Assembly: GCA_026027325.1 (NCBI GenBank)
Contig: JAMSLZ010000002.1
Coordinates: 124,001-188,000 of the forward strand
Reading direction: 5' to 3'
Length of the DNA: 64,000 nt
Source of the DNA: Actinomucor elegans
Taxonomy: Eukaryota > Mucoromycota > Mucoromycetes > Mucorales > Mucoraceae
This document shows, one piece after another, positions 1 through 10,786 of this stretch. Each line of letters opens with the position of its first letter. Positions within the stretch are counted from its first letter, which is position 1. A model generated the notes under the pieces. It was not told the origin of the DNA and did no database searches. It saw only the letters and a program-made list of their open reading frames with translations. The position numbers and the translations under genes were made by a program.

Positions 1-925
1 TGTTTGCTATTGTTATTGTCATTGTTGCTGTTATTATGTGCTTAGTTTAGGTTTCACACAGGATATAGAATAGGCAACTGTTTTTATATCTGCGTAGGTA
101 ATATGTTTATATTTACCATAGCTCGATTGGATTGAGTACAGGTGAATAAGGTGGAAGGTGTGCACATTTCTAACTTCTACCAGTGGCTATTTTCTCAATT
201 CCTTGGGGGTGTGATTACAGGCATATTGGCCATAGTAATGTAGAGCTCTTTCATTTCTGGAAATCTATCATAGTTTTGTGCACAAACTTCATATAGTGGC
301 CTGTGACAATATCTTTAGAAGATAATTCTTTTTTTTAGACTCTCTCTATTTTCCTTTATGAGCGTTATTTTGTTAGGAATTAATGGCTCAGTATCTTCTC
401 CCTGATCTATTGCTTCATTTACACTTTAAAGGTTTTATAACCATTTTCATAGAAAACACTAAATATATTTGCGCTGTTTAAAAGGTGAGCTTTAAGAAGT
501 GAGCCAACTACTTTTTGGATTTGATATTATGCGCCATTAGAAAAATAAGAACTGTCAACTGAAGTTTGTAGCCTCCTCCTTCTCTCTCATTTAGCATTGA
601 GGTACTGTGTTGAAGGCATTGGATTAAAGATAATAAGTTTTTTTTTATTTCAGAGCTGTCTGCTTCAATTTTTATTAGGACTTGAAATGGTGAGATTTAG
701 AAAAATTCAAACGTTTATTTTCCGAAATCCAATAAAATCACTCAATAATTTTAAACACCTTTAATAAAAGCAATTCACTTCTTGTTTCCCTACAGCCGCA
801 AGCCCAATAGAACTTCGTGACTTGTTTTTCTTTTTTCGCCGTACCTTCTAGATGTAAAAAAAACATGAATATTTTTTTTCCTAAACCTTTTCCTTTTCCT
901 TATACTTCATATCAAGAAAACCGTC
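1..925. other. Intergenic DNA, no gene recognised
   Basis: AT-rich sequence with scattered T-runs and no open frame of convincing length on either strand. The last 150 bases are pyrimidine-rich and lead into the FKBP start codon, so they probably hold its promoter and 5' leader. An upstream gene could end inside the first few hundred bases, but nothing supports that. Confidence 0.5.
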
Positions 926-2132
926 ATGAGTGTTCAAGGATTTTTCGGTATTGCTTTATATCCCGGTAAGACATACAGTCAAATTGTGTCTGCACCCTTC
1001 CGTATTGCTATGGTAAGTAGCGAAAAAAAGCTGTCACGTCTCACGAAACTAAATACAGTCATTATAGGCCTCTCTCACTGAAGAAGTCGCCGATAACAAG
1101 CGTACCTCTGTTTCCGTTAATGCTGACAAAAAGGAATTTGTTATCTGTACTTTGATTCCCAACAAGGTACACGTCAAAATGTCAACCTTATTCGAACATT
1201 AACTTACAATTTCTGTCTAGATCGAACAACAAGCTTTAGATCTTACCTTTGTTGAAGGTGAGGAAGTCACTTTCGCTATCCATGGTGGCAATAACGTTGT
1301 TCACTTGACCGGTAACTACGTTTTCAACGACGATGAAGACGAGGAAATGGGATCTCAATCCAACTCAGATGTATCTGACGATGAAGAGTTTGATGAAGAG
1401 GCTTTCCTCAAGTCTCTTCCTCCTGGTATCACTGCCGAAGAAGTACGCGACATGTTGAACCAACAAGGTGATTCCGATGATGAAATCGAAAGCGATGAGG
1501 AGATTATCTCTGCTGAAGAAGTTGAGGAAGACGAATCTGAGGAAGAGGAATCCGAAGAAGAGAAGCCTGTTGCCGCTACCAAGAAGCGCGCTGCTGAAGT
1601 TACCAAGGAACAACCTGCCAAGAAGCAAAAGGCTGCTCCTGCTGAAAAGAAGGAAGAGCCCAAGAAGAAGGAAGAGCCTAAGAAGAAGGAAGAGCCTAAG
1701 AAGAAGGAAGAATCCAAGAAGAAGGAGGAGCCTAAGAAAAAGGAAGAACCTAAGAAGAAGGAAGAACCCAAGAAGAAGGAAGAACCCAAGAACAAGATTA
1801 CCAAGCTTCCTAACGGTCTTATTATCGAAGATGTCAAGATTGGTGAAGGTGTCTCTTGTAAATCTGGCCAAAGAGTTGGTATGCGTTACATTGGCAAGCT
1901 TACCAATGGTAAGGTTTTCGACAAGAATGTCTCTGGCAAGCCTTTCTCTTTCCTCTTGGGCCGTGGTGAGGTTATCAAGGGTTGGGATATCGGTGTTGCT
2001 GGTATGAAGGCTGGTGGTGAACGTAAGTTGACTATTCCTGCTCCTTTGGCTTATGGTAAGCGTGGTGCTCCCCCAGATATTCCCAAGAACGCCACTCTTG
2101 TCTTTGATATCAAGTTGGTCTCGATGAAATAA
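926..2132 (+). CDS. FPR3/FPR4-type nucleolar FKBP peptidyl-prolyl isomerase
   Basis: Three exons, 926..1012, 1068..1166 and 1221..2132, joined by GT-AG introns, give 365 residues, close to yeast Fpr3/Fpr4. The N-terminal ~110 residues resemble a nucleoplasmin-like fold ([15 protein letters not shown] at the start). Strongly acidic Asp/Glu stretches follow, then a lysine-rich block made of about ten near-identical KKKEEP units (about 1650-1795). The last ~110 residues are a full FKBP domain, with [12 protein letters not shown], the VIKGWD active-site strand, and a [13 protein letters not shown] loop. Known members act as histone chaperones and proline isomerases in the nucleolus and on chromatin. 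The gene converges with the uS2 gene, with about 150 bp between stop codons. The family is sure; whether it equals FPR3 or FPR4 cannot be decided. Confidence 0.93.
1650..1795 (+). repeat. Tandem KKKEEP coding repeat
   Basis: An 18-bp unit encoding Lys-Lys-Lys-Glu-Glu-Pro, with one Ser replacing Pro, is repeated about eight to ten times inside the FKBP gene. Third-position variation among copies shows it is not a brand-new expansion. It links the acidic segment to the isomerase domain. Confidence 0.85.
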
Positions 2133-2284
2133 AGTACTTAACATATTATCAAAAGACTTTGTAGTGTATATTTTCAAAACAAATAATAAAGAGCAATATT
2201 GTATAGTGGTTTACAGTCCTTTATTCATGAAAGAAGTCTAGTTTATAAATTAATCTATAATAGGGATACTATAGAAAAATTTGT

Positions 2285-3303
2285 TTAGGCTTCCCAAGAA
2301 GAGTTGGCAGGAGCTTCAGTCTCCTCAGCCCAGTCAGTGGTGCGAGAGGCAGACCAGTCAGCAGCGGCAGCAATACCGGCAACACCTTCAGCGGCCTCAC
2401 CTTCAACAGCCCACTCACCAGTGGCAGCTTCAGCAGAGGCAGCGAAGTCACCTTCAACATCCTCAGCTTCAGCGTTCTCCTTCTCGATATCCTCAGGATC
2501 ACGGTAGAAGAACATATCAACCATGACGTCCCAAGCGGTCTCGTAGTCGAGAGTACCACGGAGACGGAGGACGGCACGAGCCAAAAGCCAGTAGATCAAA
2601 CCAATAGCGTGCTTACCCTTGTTGTTGGTAGGGATAGCAACATCAATGTATTGGAGAGAAGCATCAGTGTCAGCAAGAGAGATGACAGGGATGTTGACAT
2701 AAGAAGCTTCGAGAACGGCTTGGAAATCAGAACGAGGATCGGTACAGATAACCAAACGAGGTTCACGGAAAGAACGGGTGATGTAATTGGTGAAGGTACC
2801 GGGGGTGAAACGACCGACAATGGCTTCAGCACCAATGTATCTGGCGAACTTCAAAGCAGCACGATGACCGTAAGGACGGGCAGAGACAACGACGATGTCT
2901 TGGGGCTGATTTGTATAATTTGACAGGTCAGTTTGCTTGTTTATTATGTAAGCACGTCAAAATACTTACGTTCTCGATAGCAGCAATGACACGAGCAGCG
3001 AGGATAAGCTTCTCCCAAGTCTTACCGATGTTGATCAAGTTGATACCTATTTATTACAAGTTACAAGGCTGATTTCTTCATATTTGTTGTTCTATTTACC
3101 ATCAGCACGACGCTTGTGGATGTAAGGAGCCATACGGGTGTTGGCGTTCTTGGCACCAATGTGACATTGGGCGCTCAACAAGAGTTGAATATCTTCCTCA
3201 GTGGGGTTAAGAACTAAATTAACCATGAAATTGTTGAGTCAGCAATGGAATCAATACTTTTAATCGCTTTTTTTTCGTTTTTACCGGAAGGAACACGGGA
3301 CAT
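2285..3303 (-). CDS. 40S ribosomal protein uS2 (RPSA/Rps0)
   Basis: Four exons on the minus strand, 3303..3285, 3213..3100, 3046..2970 and 2905..2285, give 276 residues, normal for cytosolic uS2. The reading starts [19 protein letters not shown], continues with the conserved HIGAKN and the [10 protein letters not shown] strand, then [12 protein letters not shown] and [27 protein letters not shown] and [20 protein letters not shown] are typical of the family, as is the acidic, Trp-containing Ala-rich tail. The protein is part of the small-subunit head/platform and is needed for late 40S maturation. The first coding exon is only 19 nt and all introns are GT-AG. The codon choice is visibly biased, as expected for a highly expressed gene. 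Confidence 0.96.
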
Positions 3304-3838
3304 CGTGATAAACTGCTGTTTAACTATTAAGATAGATAAAGATTATTAACATCTGTTTCGTTGCTAAAGTTTCTAATCGATTGATGGATTGATCCATCCA
3401 TTGCATTCGAGTACGTACAAAGTAGGCAGGGAAAGAGAAAGTTTGATGGATTGCTGACCCATTTGGCTCCTATAACCCTCTTGCCCGTTTGCTGGATTCA
3501 CTCGCAATAAAGCCCTCAAGAGAGTACATTGGTCCGGACACCCCGGCTTTTTTCCGCACCGGACTTCTGTGTCACTATCGTATGTATGATAATTCTAGAT
3601 TACTTCTGTCAAATTCAATATATATATATATATTCATTGTATTGCAGTTAAATAAATATTTTAATAAATCCAGCTTTTTATTTTGAGCAGAGAGTACTAA
3701 CCGCGCACGATATTTTACTCAGATTGGTCGAAAGATCAATAGATTTTATTCGTATTAAATGTATAAACAATAATGCTAATCTCAGCATTATTATATCACC
3801 ATTGAACTTGGATCCAACATGGTTCTATTAAATGTCCC

Positions 3839-4118
3839 AGTTCACTCTGGACATGTAACAGTATACAGATGCGACATTAAGCTAGCATCAGTCAAGTAAT
3901 ATAAAAGTAATCTGATTTTAGAAAATCCTAAGGTATAATCCATAGACCCAAATTTTAAACAAATCTCCTTTTTTCTTTTTTACAGAATGCAAAGAATACA
4001 TTTTTAAGTCATAAGGTTATACAATATAGGTAGAATATATATACTAGTATCCAAATGATTTTGATGTTTATTTTTTTTACTTTTAAGTACAAGAACATTG
4101 AATGCATTTATAAAAGTA
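3839..4118 (+). repeat. Left arm of 280-bp inverted repeat
   Basis: Read base by base, this arm is the reverse complement of 4584..4863, with positions summing to 8702 throughout and no mismatch or gap noticed. Outside the arms the match stops at once. Its outer end (about 3838-3885) contains a copy, in minus orientation, of the ~70-bp repeat found across the window. Confidence 0.93.
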
Positions 4119-4583
4119 AGAATAAACGACACATCTTTAACGCACATTATGCGTGTAAAGGAAAAGATATATATTATTTATGCTGTGAGTTGCAAGAATT
4201 ATTTCAGTATAAAATTTGTTAATGTGCATTCTGTATATTTTGAACATTTATATCAGTTTAAAGACAACAAGAGATTTTAAAAAGTATTGAGTTGTTTGCT
4301 AACTAATGCAAAGCGCCTAAACAGACTTGCGGTTGAAGTATTTCAAGTTATGACTGACTTGATATAAGTTCAACGAAGTTTTTCGTCCTGAGGTCAATTT
4401 TGGAGCTCAAATAACAGTTCTCAACCTCCTTTAAACTGACCTTTGAATAATACAAATGCTCAGGTACGCTTAACATTTATTAACACAAATGTTATATAAT
4501 AAAGCTGTGCATCAAATAATGTAAAGAGTATATTATATCTTCTTTTATCTAAGAAATTTTTAACGATAAATAACTAACTCTTC
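4119..4583. other. 465-bp spacer of the inverted repeat
   Basis: Unique sequence between the arms, with no open frame of useful length and no recognised gene. A transcript crossing the whole structure would form a long hairpin with this as its loop. Confidence 0.8.
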
Positions 4584-4863
4584 TACTTTTATAAATGCAT
4601 TCAATGTTCTTGTACTTAAAAGTAAAAAAAATAAACATCAAAATCATTTGGATACTAGTATATATATTCTACCTATATTGTATAACCTTATGACTTAAAA
4701 ATGTATTCTTTGCATTCTGTAAAAAAGAAAAAAGGAGATTTGTTTAAAATTTGGGTCTATGGATTATACCTTAGGATTTTCTAAAATCAGATTACTTTTA
4801 TATTACTTGACTGATGCTAGCTTAATGTCGCATCTGTATACTGTTACATGTCCAGAGTGAACT
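4584..4863 (-). repeat. Right arm of 280-bp inverted repeat
   Basis: Exact reverse complement of 3839..4118. The outer end (4817-4866) carries a copy of the dispersed repeat in plus orientation. No target-site duplication is visible next to the two outer ends. Confidence 0.93.
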
Positions 4864-4963
4864 AAAGCTAAGAATTAGCCTAAGTTTAATAAATGTAGCA
4901 CATTTTAGCACTTGGCTGCAAAGGCCATGCATTTTATTATATGTAATTTCATTTCAATTTAAA

Positions 4964-5040
4964 GATCTATAGATCTCCCAACCATTCACATTCAATTGTT
5001 GCATCCGCTTAGTGGTTCAAGTACAGAATAAGATGCCATT
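4964..5040 (+). repeat. Dispersed ~70-bp repeat, copy
   Basis: Begins with AGATCTATAGATCTCCCAAC and keeps the later family landmarks TTGCATCCGCTTAGTGGTTC and AGAATAAG. It is aligned by eye to the copies at 54911, 56044, 56216 and 63264. Confidence 0.6.
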
Positions 5041-5952
5041 TCTGTTACAGCCATGAACAAGAGCTTATATTTGTTATTAGATTTATTTCATTTTTTTCCT
5101 GCAGACTTTTGGTACTAATTAGTACCTAATGTATCTTTACAAACTTCTGTCATATTGCAGCTTCAAGTATGAAGTATGTTTGTCATGCTTAAAACCTTTT
5201 TTTTTTTTTTGCATGTACCTTTATTAAAATCGACTAAACAAACTAGAACGAACGGACAAAAATGAACCAATTGACCTGAGAAAAACAAAATTGCATATTG
5301 CAAGTCAATGACAAATACAGTGTTTAATGGCACAATTTTAACTAGTAGGGAGATATACAAAGCACATTGCAGGCTATATGAATTCGCGTTATCTCGTAAG
5401 TCACAATTATCTGTCTAGGAAGGATATTTTATGCAAGTATCCTTCAAACGATAAAAGTTCTTATATTATCATATCTTATATCTATAGAAGAGATATTTAT
5501 TCTAGCATTAATCCTTAAAGTGCTTGCATTTATGTATCTTGTTAATCTAGTAATCCAAGCCTCTATCAAGAAGCTGTTGACTATCACTCATTACTTATTC
5601 AACAGATCGTAAGTTAATATATGTTCATTAGATGACTTGTATCCTGGTTGATTTGCAAATAGAAATGAATACCAGTTTTCGATGTATGGGCTAGCAAGCT
5701 TCATTTTCCAAACAATGTACGCGCCTGATTAGTCTAGTCTCAATAAATAGTTTTACCTGAGATGAGCAAATATACATCACACATTGAATGTTTCAGCTCA
5801 AACTCATCAATTGAAAATCTTTGCAAACAAATGCTTTTTATATAAAAACGAATAGAGTTTTATTAAGAGCGTTTTTTTTATCCATCCTTTTCAAAGAAAG
5901 AGTGAAAGATTGTAATCGAGAGGAAAGAACAATAGTATTTATCCAATACAGC

Positions 5953-6743
5953 TTAGAATCTGAGCTTGCTGAAGAACCACTTGTTCTTACCGGTTTGGTA
6001 ACGTTCCTCGAAGAGCTTCTTGATAACCTACAAACATAAAAGTGTCAACCATTGATGTCTATTACATATATACAAGCATTTGTATTATACCTTCTTGGAA
6101 TCTTCACGTTGAGAGGGGTCCTTGAAGGTCTCAGCGGAGACGGTACCCTTGATTTGTTCCAACTCCAAACCGTAACTATTAAAAGAACATGAGTATTACG
6201 CGCTTCCAGACCGAGAAAATACACTTACCGAGTGGGCATCATGTGGTTGTAGTTGACAATCTTGACGAAAGGCTTGACCTTGGAGCGCTTAGCAGTCTTC
6301 TTCTTACCCATGGCCTTGGTGACCTTGAGGGGAGAACGTTCGACACCAGCAACAACAGCATAACCGTAAGGTCTGTCTTTGGTACCTTCGTCGTGGTCTG
6401 TTAATTAATGAATCAATTTGTAAGTGAACGAGTTGAAATGTATTGGTGTTTTAATTCGATGCTTACTACGAACAACGACAGCCTTCTTGCCGGCGTAACG
6501 GCCCTGCAAAATAACGACAACCTGTTTAAAGAATAATTGATCAATAATTTTGCAAATTGAAGTTCAATTTTATGACATGCTTGGTTGGATGAATTAAAGG
6601 CTGTATATGAAGTTGATTTTCATCCATCCAAAAAGGTGTGATTCTTTAATCCATCCATCCATTCTATGTCGTTTTCGTCTATCGAATTTGATTGTTGATT
6701 TGAACGATTTACATACTTTACCAGCCTTGATGAACTTGACCAT
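5953..6743 (-). CDS. 60S ribosomal protein eL27
   Basis: Five minus-strand exons, 6743..6717, 6521..6467, 6397..6229, 6175..6091 and 6027..5953, give 136 residues, exactly the usual length of eL27. The product starts [20 protein letters not shown] and holds the KOW-type turn [11 protein letters not shown]. It then has [31 protein letters not shown] and the invariant C-terminus [13 protein letters not shown]. It is a structural protein of the large subunit. The donor after KAGK was chosen because it alone keeps both the phase and the conserved KAGKV sequence. Four introns in a 411-nt coding region is intron-dense for this window. Confidence 0.97.
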
Positions 6744-7447
6744 TATGGGTAGTAGTATGTAAAGGAAGAGGAGGAATCTGAGTTTCTGATGTCCACGCTT
6801 CAGGTATACACTGATTTCGAATTTAGTGGCGGCTTGGCCTGAAATTAAAAAAAGCAATACTTTATTTTCGACAGCCAATCAATGCCCTTACGTCGTTTTT
6901 CAGAAAAATAAATAATTTTTTTTTGATTTTTTTCCAGGCATGCCTCTCACGGAGATAGCAATTTGAAAATATTAGCTTTTTTGGCTGAAAAAACTTCATT
7001 TTAGAAGCATAGTTTATAGTATCAAATAAGTTCTTGCTATTTCGGCCAAGTGCCTATTTTTTTTTTGTATTTATTTTTATATCAAAAACACGAGTTACGT
7101 TCATAAAAAAAGAAAATGTAAAATGCTGCATATAACGTCCAAATAGCGCCTAATATCGAAAGAAAACATAATAAGGTAGTCATATAAATCTATACATAGA
7201 CAAACTCTTCTTAAATATTATTAATTTACTGTATTTTTAACTAAACTTTTCTATTATTGAATACTTGTTTTGAAATAAAAAGAAAAATGATGGATTTTCC
7301 TGATTCAATCTTTGTGGATGCTTTTTAATCGCAGTTTCCAATCAAAGACATCGTATTTTCATAACCCTCTTAAAAGATGAAGGTTTAAAGTAAATTGTTT
7401 CTATTTTACCGAAGCGAGCGCTAACAGATGCATTGTTGCGGCCTGGT
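6744..7447. other. Divergent intergenic region between eL27 and JMJD7-like gene
   Basis: About 700 bp holding both promoters. A short in-frame stretch with ATG at 7288 (ATGATGGATTTTCC) precedes the chosen JMJD7 start but could not be spliced in phase with plausible intron lengths, so an extra upstream exon remains possible. Confidence 0.45.
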
Positions 7448-7705
7448 ATGATAGAACACAAAGATATAGACGCTATATTTAATAAATATATAAAAGAATA
7501 TCAAGGTACCTGACAAAACAAGCTTATGAAACTTTTAATTAATTGATTTTCCCAAGATTAGACATAAACGGTACCCATGTTCATGTTTATAAAAGTCCAC
7601 CTTCAGCATTAGAATTTCTAAGAACATCAGTACATCCTAATAGACCAGCAATTATTAAAGGTACAAAATTTTTCTTATTTTGAATGAAGCCTCGTAGTAA
7701 TTGTA

Positions 7706-7738
<33 letters not shown>

Positions 7739-8851
7739 TTCGATTTAGGCGGTTTCGAACACTGGCCTGCTCGATATGGCTGGACAAACCAGTATTTACG
7801 CGACACAATGGGAGGCAGTACTGTGACAGTTGCAGGTAATATATATATATATCTTTTTTATATAATACAAAATTAATTTTCGAATGAAATAGCTACTCCA
7901 AATGGGTAAGCAAAATACAGAGTTAGGTATTGATTCATGGTAGTAACAGTTTCCTTGGTTAAATAGTTATGCAGATGCAGTAACCTATGATCCACTGACA
8001 GACAAGGAATACTTTACTATGCCACATGAGGAGCGAATGACGTTTAATTCATTCCTAGACTTAGTAGAGGGGAAAACAATATCAGAAAATGCCAACTATA
8101 TCTCGTTACAGAATGGCAGTTTACCTATGGAATACAGTGCAATTGAAAAAGATGTAGATCAAGACATCGATTGGTGCAGTCAAGCGCTTGGAAAAAAGCC
8201 AGATGCAGTGAATTTTTGGTTCGGTGATGAAAAAAGTATCACTTCTTTACATAAAGATCCTTACGAGAATTGTTACGCCGTGATACGTGGACAAAAGACA
8301 TTTATACTCTATCCTCCAACAGAATACTACTGCATGCATGGTAAAACGAGCTCATCTGTTAAAACATACTTGGCTTATAACTAAATGTTTATTACAGAAT
8401 CGGTTTATCAGAATGCCATGTATGAGCCCAACCCTACAACAAATAAGCTAGAGTTGAAACCTTTAGGCTCAAGTACTCCTTGGATTCCTGTTAATCCATT
8501 GGAACCAGATTTTGCACGCTTTCCTCGATTTGCCAATGCTTGTCCTGTTATAGTTACAGTAAAAGAAGGTGATATGCTGTATTTACCAGGTACACTATCC
8601 ATTGAATATGTTCAATTGTCAAACTAAATGATTTCGTTCAATAAACAGCGCTATGGTTTCACCAAGTCATGCAAAAAGGTGAAGAAGGTGTGATTGCCAT
8701 TAACTATTGGTACGATATGGACTACAGTAACATGCTTTATCCAACAATGGCTCTATATAGAAGGCTCTTCACTGGTATTATGGAAAATAATCGTGATTTA
8801 TTAAAGGATGAAGACGTTAGTAGTATTAATAGTGATTTAGAACCAGAATAA
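7448..8851 (+). CDS. JMJD7-like JmjC (3S)-lysyl hydroxylase
   Basis: Seven exons, 7448..7505, 7562..7660, 7749..7835, 7893..7905, 7967..8340, 8398..8589 and 8649..8851, give about 341 residues (human JMJD7 is 316). Family features are NRPAIIKGGFEHWPA, the cofactor-binding HKD triad start (His181, Asp183), the distal histidine in WFHQV (His279), and INYWYDMDY near the end. JMJD7 is an Fe(II)/2-oxoglutarate oxygenase that hydroxylates a lysine in DRG GTPases. A 13-nt exon (7893..7905) is needed to keep the conserved ATPNGYADAV. The start at 7448 gives an N-terminus of the expected length, but an upstream exon is possible. The gene ends six bases before the stop of the opposite-strand GNAT gene. 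Confidence 0.88.
7705..7738 (+). repeat. ATT trinucleotide microsatellite in an intron
   Basis: About eleven ATT units in the second intron of the JMJD7-like gene, a few bases before the branch-site region. Confidence 0.85.
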
Positions 8852-8857
8852 AAGAGA

Positions 8858-9382
8858 CTAAAGGTCTAAAATACAGTCGATCCAAGGTTCAGGACCATGA
8901 ACTACTTTGCTAACGCCAACATTTTTAAAACCTACGCTTTCATAGAGTCCAACCAAATGAGGTCGACTTAATAATGCAATGCGATCGTACTTTTTTCCCG
9001 AGGTAGCATTCACTTGCTTTAATTGTTCAATCCATTTTAACATAAGTTTCGTGGCAATGCCTTGATGACGGTGATTAGGAGAGACACAAACACTATGTAA
9101 GCAAACAGTTCTACCCTTGGGTTCGTGGACGCTCATGGACTCATCTGTCACTAAATCAGCAGTAGTTAAAGTTGTGCAAAGAAAGGCCACCACCTGTTGT
9201 TGGCCATTGTCTTCCATGTTGCGCGCAACTGTAAAGAGTTCAGGCCCAGACTCGGATGCATATTTGATACGACGTTCAAGTTGTTCTCTGGAAGCAGCTT
9301 CATCTGGATGATAAGATGATTGTTCATAATCGTTAATAATATCCAAGTCGGCGAGTGTAGCAGGTGTATAGATAAGCTTCAT
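8858..9382 (-). CDS. GNAT N-acetyltransferase, AANAT-like
   Basis: Single-exon frame of 174 residues from the internal Met at 9382. The frame is open up to 9496 (212 residues). Acetyl-CoA binding motif A is clear in LHSVCVSPNHRHQGIATKLM (R/Q-x-x-G-I-A-T). It is followed by the ALLSRPHLVGLYESVGF segment typical of arylalkylamine/polyamine acetyltransferases such as yeast Paa1. The expected reaction is acetyl transfer from acetyl-CoA to an amine; the substrate cannot be read from the sequence. I chose 9382 because homology begins there (MKLIYTPATLADLD). The basic 38-residue extension from 9496 could be a mitochondrial presequence or simply 5' leader. Tail-to-tail with JMJD7. Confidence 0.8.
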   Translation of the reverse strand: MKLIYTPATLADLDIINDYEQSSYHPDEAASREQLERRIKYASESGPELFTVARNMEDNGQQQVVAFLCTTLTTADLVTDESMSVHEPKGRTVCLHSVCVSPNHRHQGIATKLMLKWIEQLKQVNATSGKKYDRIALLSRPHLVGLYESVGFKNVGVSKVVHGPEPWIDCILDL

Positions 9383-9496
9383 AATAGGACAACTAGAATA
9401 GAGATGATGAAACTTGCGTTGAAATTTTAGATTATCTTTTTGCTGTGTTACCTTTTCCCTGGAGGCTAATTGTTTAGTCGACTCTCGCGTTAACAT

Positions 9497-10786
9497 AAAT
9501 CAGAGTCAGACTGCTTTCCTTACCATTGATCTGCTACAATTAGATTCCAGCAGAACAAGTGGCTAAGCATTACCTGGCTTGAGCCTCTATTTCTTACATC
9601 TCATTTTTAAGTAACAATAACTAACCGATTCGCAAGAACGGTACAATCAATATATACACATAACTCACTTGTCTATCATTTGCCTGAATATCAAACTATG
9701 TTCATCTAGCGTTCAAACAAGCTAGTTTTCCATGGAAAAGTATTCACGAAATACCATTGTTGTACCACACTATACATAGGTTATCCTTATTATGGCTACT
9801 AGGTTAAATAGGACTAAGATATTTAAGGAATGTTGGTTTGATCATCAGCCAATCTGCATACTTACAGATTCAGGATGAAAGTATGTACTTATTCATATAC
9901 CTTTACTTTGAATTTCAAAGGCTCTTATTGAAGAATAAAATATCTAACACAGATATCCTGGATTCTGTAGGGTCTATTGCTGGATCGCATAAAATTTCAC
10001 ACCGACACAGCAAATGGAAATTTTGATCCCCCTCCTCCCCCTAGCATGTTGCTAGGAAGCCATCTTTTCATCATTTGTTTTGGTAATACAATAGATGGCA
10101 CTTTACTATTGCTATAAACCAATGATAGAGGTTATTATTTGACATGGTAAATGACCCACAGTTATATAGCAATTTATTATTCATTTGTTACTGTTTGACA
10201 TGAATACCTAGCAGCTCACATGTTTTTTTTTGTTCGGTATTTCACATGTTTTTTTTTCTCAGTATTTCGTGTACCCTGTCAATTCGGACAACACGGCCGA
10301 GATAGTACTGTAGCTGCTGAATTGTAGTTTTGATAAAAGCCACTATGCATACGTAGCATGCTATATATCTAAACGCTTACTATTTCCATATCTATACATG
10401 TGATAGATACTACCCCCATCGTCAAACGCTTAATGTATTGTAATACAAAGTTATGAAGATCATGTAAAATAAGCTTTGCCAAATCATTGAGCAAACATTG
10501 AATATACTCTGACCTCAAGCAGATATATGTAATTAACAGGGTCTTCTTTATGTTAATTAAAATAAGGGTTCTTTCCCTTATGGTCATAATATCACTTCAG
10601 TCAAATGCAGCTATTAAAATAATGAATGACATGACTAAAAAGAAGATTTGCGATGCAACCCTTAATTGTGGTACTCGAAAACAAGTTTAATGTCGTGTAA
10701 TAAGAATCGGTCTTTAATCCTGTATAGTTTCGAATGTATATAAGCTTGATTTATTTATCCCTTCTTTCATTGTAATTACATACAAC
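9497..10786. other. Intergenic DNA, no gene recognised
   Basis: About 1.3 kb without a supported gene. It holds a short imperfect direct repeat around 10217-10268 (CACATG followed by a T-run, twice) and a TATA-like TGTATATAAG at about 10735, some 50 bp before the next start codon. Confidence 0.5.

Larger units (their letters stand above)
3304..5952. other. Intergenic block holding a large inverted repeat
   Basis: About 2.6 kb between the uS2 start and the eL27 stop. It holds no convincing gene on either strand. Its main content is a ~1-kb foldback structure (3839..4863) and copies of the dispersed ~70-bp repeat. The part next to uS2 (3304-3700) should contain that gene's promoter. Confidence 0.7.

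Noticed and set aside
1355..1837. Long antisense frames opposite the FKBP gene (Phe/Leu/Ser repeats)
   Set aside because: They are mirror readings of the Lys/Glu repeat; composition is highly biased and the plus-strand gene explains the region fully.
3839..4863. Inverted repeat as a classical cut-and-paste transposon with its own enzyme
   Set aside because: The 465-bp spacer has no transposase frame and the flanks show no target-site duplication; kept as an unexplained foldback.
7288..7329. ATG-led stretch as the true start of the JMJD7-like gene
   Set aside because: It stops after 13 codons and cannot be spliced in phase to the next exon without an intron under 30 nt; the Met at 7448 gives a normal N-terminus.
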